In this document: positions 58,896 through 64,000 of the stretch, in pieces
How the letters are laid out: every line of letters begins with the position of its first letter
Position numbering within the stretch: position 1 is the first letter of the stretch
Assembly (NCBI RefSeq): GCF_040807025.1
Contig: NC_090942.1
Location: forward strand, 79,775,987-79,839,986
Direction: 5' to 3'
DNA length: 64,000 nt
Origin: Struthio camelus
Taxonomy: Eukaryota > Chordata > Aves > Struthioniformes > Struthionidae
Program-made: the position numbers and the translations under genes
Notes under the pieces: model-generated
What the model was told of the DNA's origin: nothing
Database searches by the model: none
What the model saw: the letters and a program-made list of their open reading frames with translations, nothing else

Positions 58896-61800
58896 GTAAG
58901 TGCGGGGAGCGGCGCGGCGCGGCGGGCTGCGCTGCCCCGCGCTCCCCGGCCCCCGGGCGGGCTGCAGCGGGCGGTGCGGGGCCCCGGGCGCGGCGGCGGG
59001 GCTGCGGGGCGCCGGTGCAACCCCGCCTGGCCGGCAGGCTGGTGGCGGCGGGCTTCTCGCCGGCCGCCCGCGCTGCCTGCCCCGGCCGAGCCCGCTCCCG
59101 GCGCCGGCGCTGCCCGCGGGGAGAGCGGGGGCGCCTGGTCCCGGCGCCTGGGGACAGGGCAGCGGGACGGCTGGGTTTCGTCCTCCCCCCCCCCCCCCCC
59201 AACCCGTGCCCCTAAACGTCCGCGGCACGTTTTAAAAGGGCCGCTGCCACGTTAAAAGTGAGCAGAAAGGCGTGGCGTGCACCGGCAGTGCCGCCGCCGC
59301 CCGCTGGCGCTGCCGGCGCCCGGGTGCCCCCCGGGGCCGGGGCCGGGGCCGCCCCGAGCAGGTTAGCTGTGCGCCGGGACGGACTTCGCCCCTGCAAAAC
59401 GGTGAGTCGGTGCTCGGCGGGGCCGGGCCGCGCTGCGCTGCGCGCCCTGGCAGCTGCCGGGCCGGCGCGGCTGGGGGGATTTGGCCTTGTCGCCCTGGGC
59501 GAGGAGAGGCAGCCGGTGCTGGGAGTCGGGTTACATGTACGCACCGTGAAGGTGGAGGGGTGTTAAGAGCGGCAGTTTGGAGAGACGGCGGGTCTGCTCT
59601 GCCGAAGACTGAATTACCGCGAAGGAAAGAGGGGCAGTTGCTTGACACCTCGTCGGAGCAGGCGGAGTAGCGAAGTAAAGGCTTTCTAAAGAAAACCGAA
59701 ACATTTCTGAACGGCATGGTGTGATGCGGCTGCTTGTGAAAGCAGGGATTTGGATCTAGGCCACCATGTGCCTTCCCATACTGCGTACTTTCTTCCTATT
59801 CCCTTACTCCCGTATAGAAAGGAGTATTAATTTAGTTTATTTCAGTGGAGCGTTACAGTGAAACTTTAGTTGATAAGATGTGGCAAAGAAACTGCTTTCC
59901 ATCTAGTGATCATGAGTTTATTGTAACTAACAGATAAGTGGCTTTTGGGTTTATAGTAGCACTGTAGGACCACTCAGAATTGGGGCTTGATTGTATGCAT
60001 ACATTTACAAATATGTGTCTCTGCTCTACATAAATCCTTGGCGTAACAATGGCAGACCTAACGATGGCAGGCAAAAGTCAATGAAGTAAATCATTTGTTA
60101 TTGCCATAATATTTCAGCTCTTAAATTTTCATGTTACAGAGCACATCACAGATATCCTTCAGAATATTTTGCTTTTGATGGAATTTGCTTCTGAGTTCTA
60201 TGAACATTTATGTGTAACTACCGGACTAGTTTTTAGGAAAAGAAGGGGAATTAAATATATAAGATCAGATTTTAATTTTTTATTAGCCCAAATTATAGCC
60301 AAATCTGTCAATAAGAGGTGTATCGGGTCTGTAATTTCAAATTTAAATCCATACACTCTAATTTCATTGACATTTCTATGTGCTAAAATTTTTGAATATG
60401 GTGAACTAGATAAAATCAGATGTAAAAGCCTAGCAGCTGAGGATCCTTCTTTAGGACACTAATTTCTCAAAACTATAGTCTTACTCAGGTGAGATATTCT
60501 TCTGGGATGTAGATATGCTTTAGTAATTTCCGGTAATTCTAACTGTTATAAGTAAGATAATTTGTCTGTATTATTCCACATGGGCATCTGTGCTTTGCAG
60601 GTAAATGAAGTAATTACCTTGTAAAATATGCTGTTTAATTGTAGGCTCTTTGGGGCAGAGCCTGTGTTCCTGTATGTGCATGATGACTGGCATAATGAGG
60701 TTTGGGGCAAAGACTGGATCTCCTACGTGCTGTAATGATACCTTCGCCAAGTTACTAAGACAAACGTACTTACACACTTGTGGTCATGAACTTGTCACTG
60801 CCCCTTCCCTTAGCTGATTTTCCATACTAATGAGCCATCAAATCATCAGGATCTATTAATTAAAGTCCTCATTCTGAAAAGGGAGAAGGGACTGACTTCA
60901 GTGGAACGGCCCAATGCGTGTCAGGATAGGTATGCGCATCATTCTTTGCAAGAATAAGTGTCTTACAAACCTTCTAAATTTTATAATGCAACTTCATTTT
61001 ACTATAAAGATTGCATTTTTATTTTAAGAATTATTTTATTCCGATATAAACTACTATGTACTGAAAAAGATGGTTTATTCACTTACATCATTATGTCCAG
61101 TCAGTGTATGAACAGTTCATCCCTTGGCTGCATCTTTGGCATGTCTTGGTACTACACACGCAGACAGTTTAACTCACTAAACATCTGGAAACATGTCTAT
61201 TCAGGGTGAGCTTATAGTTTGTAATAAAAAAAATGTTCCACTGACTTTGTGGAATGAGTTTTATTTTAAGATTATGATTTTTACATGTGCTTTTGCAGCA
61301 GTAAATTTATAAGAAGCATTTGGGTGGAGGTAGGGCTTATAAAGGGCTAAATATATGCTCTCTTGTCTGCAGTCATAGATGAAATCTCCCTAAAACTTAC
61401 ATACTACCCAAAAAATCTAGTTCTAAAATATGACTCCTATCTCTAAATTAGTTTTCAGTTGAATTTTCTTTTAATAGCACATTTTCAGACATGGCATTTT
61501 ATTGTAATCAGGGGAAGAGCAAAATGTTAAACTTTTGCTTTTCATCTGTGTAATTGAAAGCAGACCTGTTAGTGGAATCCAAGATGAAAATCCATAAACT
61601 AGCTTATCAAGTTTCTGCTGTGTATTTATACTGCTCTCTCAGATTTCTTGCATAATCTCATAGCAGGTCAATGGATTTTTAAAAATTATTTATTTATTGT
61701 TGCACCTTGGCCCATTCTACAAGTTTCATATCGGCTTTACATGTGTTTAATAAATAGTTCTGTGAAGACCACCTTCTACAATACTTTCATTAACATTTTC

Positions 61801-64000
61801 TGAAATGGAAGATGGGTCTTTTCCCTTCTGGGGCTTGACAGAAATATTGAGTTACCTGGGACCATAAAAGAATTTAACTTGATTTAGTGAGTGGTGGATA
61901 GATCTAAAGAAGTAGGTGGCAAAAGTCAGATCAATAAATAGAGAATGTAGGTTTATTCTCTGTATTTAAATAGCTGTAGAGACTGGATGGGGATGAGCTA
62001 GAGATAGAGAAAGGCAGGAAAGAAAGAGTTGAAATCTAAATAAAAAAAATCAGCGCATGGGCAAGAATTTTAATTGTAAGATAGAATCACCTAGTATGGA
62101 AGAGAAAAATAAGCTGTAGTAAGTGAATACAGGTAACAAAAAGTTATTAGTGATGTTTGACAGTCACAGGGAATAAGGAAAATGAGTAAAGAAGAGAAAA
62201 ATGAGCCAGAATTGAGTTCACTTTAGCCAGAATAAGCACAAATTTTTGTGAAGCACACAGGAAGCGTCAGAAACATGTATTTAAGTGTAGATTAGTGGGA
62301 AGGAAGTAGGTCAGGAGTTGAGACTTAAATAGTTAAGTCATCGCATATAATTAACTGGATAACACTGCTCCAAGATAAAATGTAGAAGCAGAGGAAGATG
62401 TCTGAGATGTCTGCAGGGTGAGGAAAAACAGAAAAATGATCCCCAAAGAAGGCAGTAAATGCCTCCTCAGGAGCAACAGGGAACAAAATGAAAGATGGTG
62501 TAAAAAGCAAAAAGGAAGAATATGAAGGAGAGCAGGAAGGGCCAGTACAGATCAGTGAAAGGACCTAGAAGAATGGAAAAAAATATTATGGGTCATAATA
62601 TTTTGTAATATTAGTTTAGAAATGTTATTCAGAGTATTTTCCGGAAAGTGGAAGAATAGTCGAAGCAGTATCTACAAAGGTGATGTACTGGGTATTTTGT
62701 AGTGACAGAAAGACTGTACATAATAATGGAAAAATTGTGACAGTGACCTGGTCATTTATCAGATAGAGTGATGATTCTTGCCTTATTGAAATCAACTGTG
62801 GCAAGACAGTGGGACGCCCCGGTCAAAGTTGCATTAAAAGTCGTCTTTGATAAACAGGATGCAGCAGCTTTAAAGAAGGATCTCCAGTGCTAATGCTTTT
62901 CTGAATATGCCAGTGTATCTGCAGCTAATATGGTTAATGAACCTTCTTGATGTCACATTTTTTAAAAAGTAACCCTTTTTTCTTGCACTCAAGAGTGATC
63001 TACGTGTACTTTGTATTTAGTATAAGGTACTTTAGACTTCTTGAGGGTTCTGAGAAATTGTCCTTTGTGTTTCAAGAATGTGCTGTTGCATCTTTAAAAG
63101 AAACTGAATGAGAATTGCAAGATTCTCAGGATTTCTCATGCAAATTCATTTCAGTCAGTCAAATTCATTTAAAATTCTCATGCAGAAATTGTTGAATGAC
63201 ATCTCTGATGAAGTCCTGGTACTTCCCACATGAATACAGGACTTACAGAAGTCTCTCATATTTTCTGCATGATGGTAGTACCCACAAGCCATATATCTCC
63301 TTGTATCTGCATCTGTATAAGTGCATAAGACACTCCCTGCCAGAAAATTCACTTCTGATTCTAATACTGTCTAGGTGTAGACCTTGAGTTTAGGAATAGA
63401 GAAGAATATATCTTAACAAATCTTTTGTATCAGTGCACAAGTAAGTGTGTGGATATAGAAATACTTTGTCTGGTATACTTCATCTTTTTAGGACGTTTTC
63501 TTGGATTTATTAAGCACTGGAATGATATACCATACAACTGCTACCAGCAATACATCTGTTTGAAATGCTCTTCCAGCTTTGAAGCTCTTATCACTGCCTG
63601 AATTCCAAGCTTAGGGTAGTGAGTACTTCTCATGACAGTATTTTGGCAGAAAATCTAGAAGAGACGGATATCAATTTCCAGTGCAGTATACATAAATTCA
63701 GTAAAGAGGAAAGTCTGATGTGAGAGAGATGGCTTTAGTAATATTGTCTCCAAAAGGGAACCTTTCCTAAATCACTGCAGTATAAATATATACAGTAAAA
63801 TGAATCTTTAATTTCTTCCTACTCTCTAAAGCCTACTGGTGCCTTCTAGTTCATTGCCCATGAGCCCATGTTCATTAGTCACTTGAAACGTGACCCACTG
63901 TACTATAAATTTTATCCCATCTGCATAGTATTTTCAGACTGTTCTTTAAATGTGGTAGTAACAGAATATCAGAACCTTTCATCACTGTCTACTTTTATCT
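58896..64000 (+). other. FBLN1 intron 1 (5' part)
   Basis: The first 650 bp belong to the CpG island and the rest is AT-rich. I looked for a Cys-rich exon (paired Cys of the anaphylatoxin-like modules) and found none. A dispersed family copy lies at about 60880-60930. At about 61900-62600 there is an AG-rich stretch similar in style to that at 18.6-20.1 kb. Confidence 0.65.

Larger units (their letters stand above)
58640..59560. promoter_or_regulatory. CpG island over the FBLN1 first exon
   Basis: About 900 bp with very high GC and many CpG, covering the 5' UTR, exon 1 and the start of intron 1. It contains a (CAG)n/(AAGC)n tract, a C16 run at 59185-59200 and three GGGGCC units at 59333-59350. 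Long overlapping frames on both strands (58594-59717) are composition by-products. Confidence 0.85.

Noticed and set aside
58594-59717. Long open frames up to about 205 codons around FBLN1 exon 1
   Set aside because: Same compositional effect. They run through the clean GTAAGT donor and overlap on both strands.
58896-64000. Possible FBLN1 exon 2
   Set aside because: No Cys-rich open segment with splice sites was found. The short frames at 60169-60462 and 60958-61209 are AT-rich and have no paired-Cys pattern.

Overview
The window is vertebrate nuclear DNA: genes are split by GT-AG introns, most of the sequence is AT-rich non-coding DNA, and two CpG-rich promoter islands stand out. Repeats point to a sauropsid (bird, crocodilian or turtle line). 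There are decayed CR1 LINE tails with the wording seen in turtle and crocodile CR1, MIR-type SINE remnants, and short dispersed copies built around ATTGACTTCAGTGG. The low density of young repeats makes a bird the most likely source. That is an inference, and the species is not identified.

Layout. (1) Positions 1-3553, minus strand: the first three coding exons of SMC1B, the meiotic cohesin ATPase, running off the left edge. (2) Positions 3554-3993: a CpG-rich divergent promoter of about 440 bp shared with RIBC2. (3) Positions 3994-18196, plus strand: a complete seven-exon RIBC2 gene, 379 codons, coding for an axonemal microtubule inner protein of the RIB43A family. (4) About 18.25-58.6 kb: a 40 kb interval with no gene I can name. 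It holds decayed CR1 and MIR copies, microsatellites, an AG-rich block, and four exon-like or ORF-like segments that I list as candidates only. (5) Positions about 58.6-59.6 kb: a second CpG island with the first coding exon of a secreted protein, a signal peptide ending in a clean splice donor. I assign it to FBLN1 (fibulin-1) because human chromosome 22q13 has the same order SMC1B-RIBC2-FBLN1. (6) Positions 58896-64000: its first intron, still open at the right edge.

How the genes relate. SMC1B and RIBC2 are divergent partners. One acts in meiotic chromosome cohesion and the other in motile cilia and sperm flagella, so a shared germline and ciliary promoter makes sense. The island carries an RFX X-box-like site (12 of 14 matches) 82 bp before the RIBC2 start codon and an E2F-type TTCCCGCC 48 bp before the SMC1B start codon. 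FBLN1 is a separate extracellular-matrix gene.

No rRNA, tRNA, CRISPR array, intact transposon or viral coding region was seen. The most useful second-look items are the promoter sites, a Gly-to-Cys change in a conserved SMC1B motif, a possible alternative last exon of RIBC2 at 22.2 kb, a possible small membrane-protein gene on the minus strand near 47.8 kb, an exon-like segment 6 kb upstream of FBLN1, a perfect 14-bp hairpin, and a GC-rich insertion in RIBC2 intron 5.
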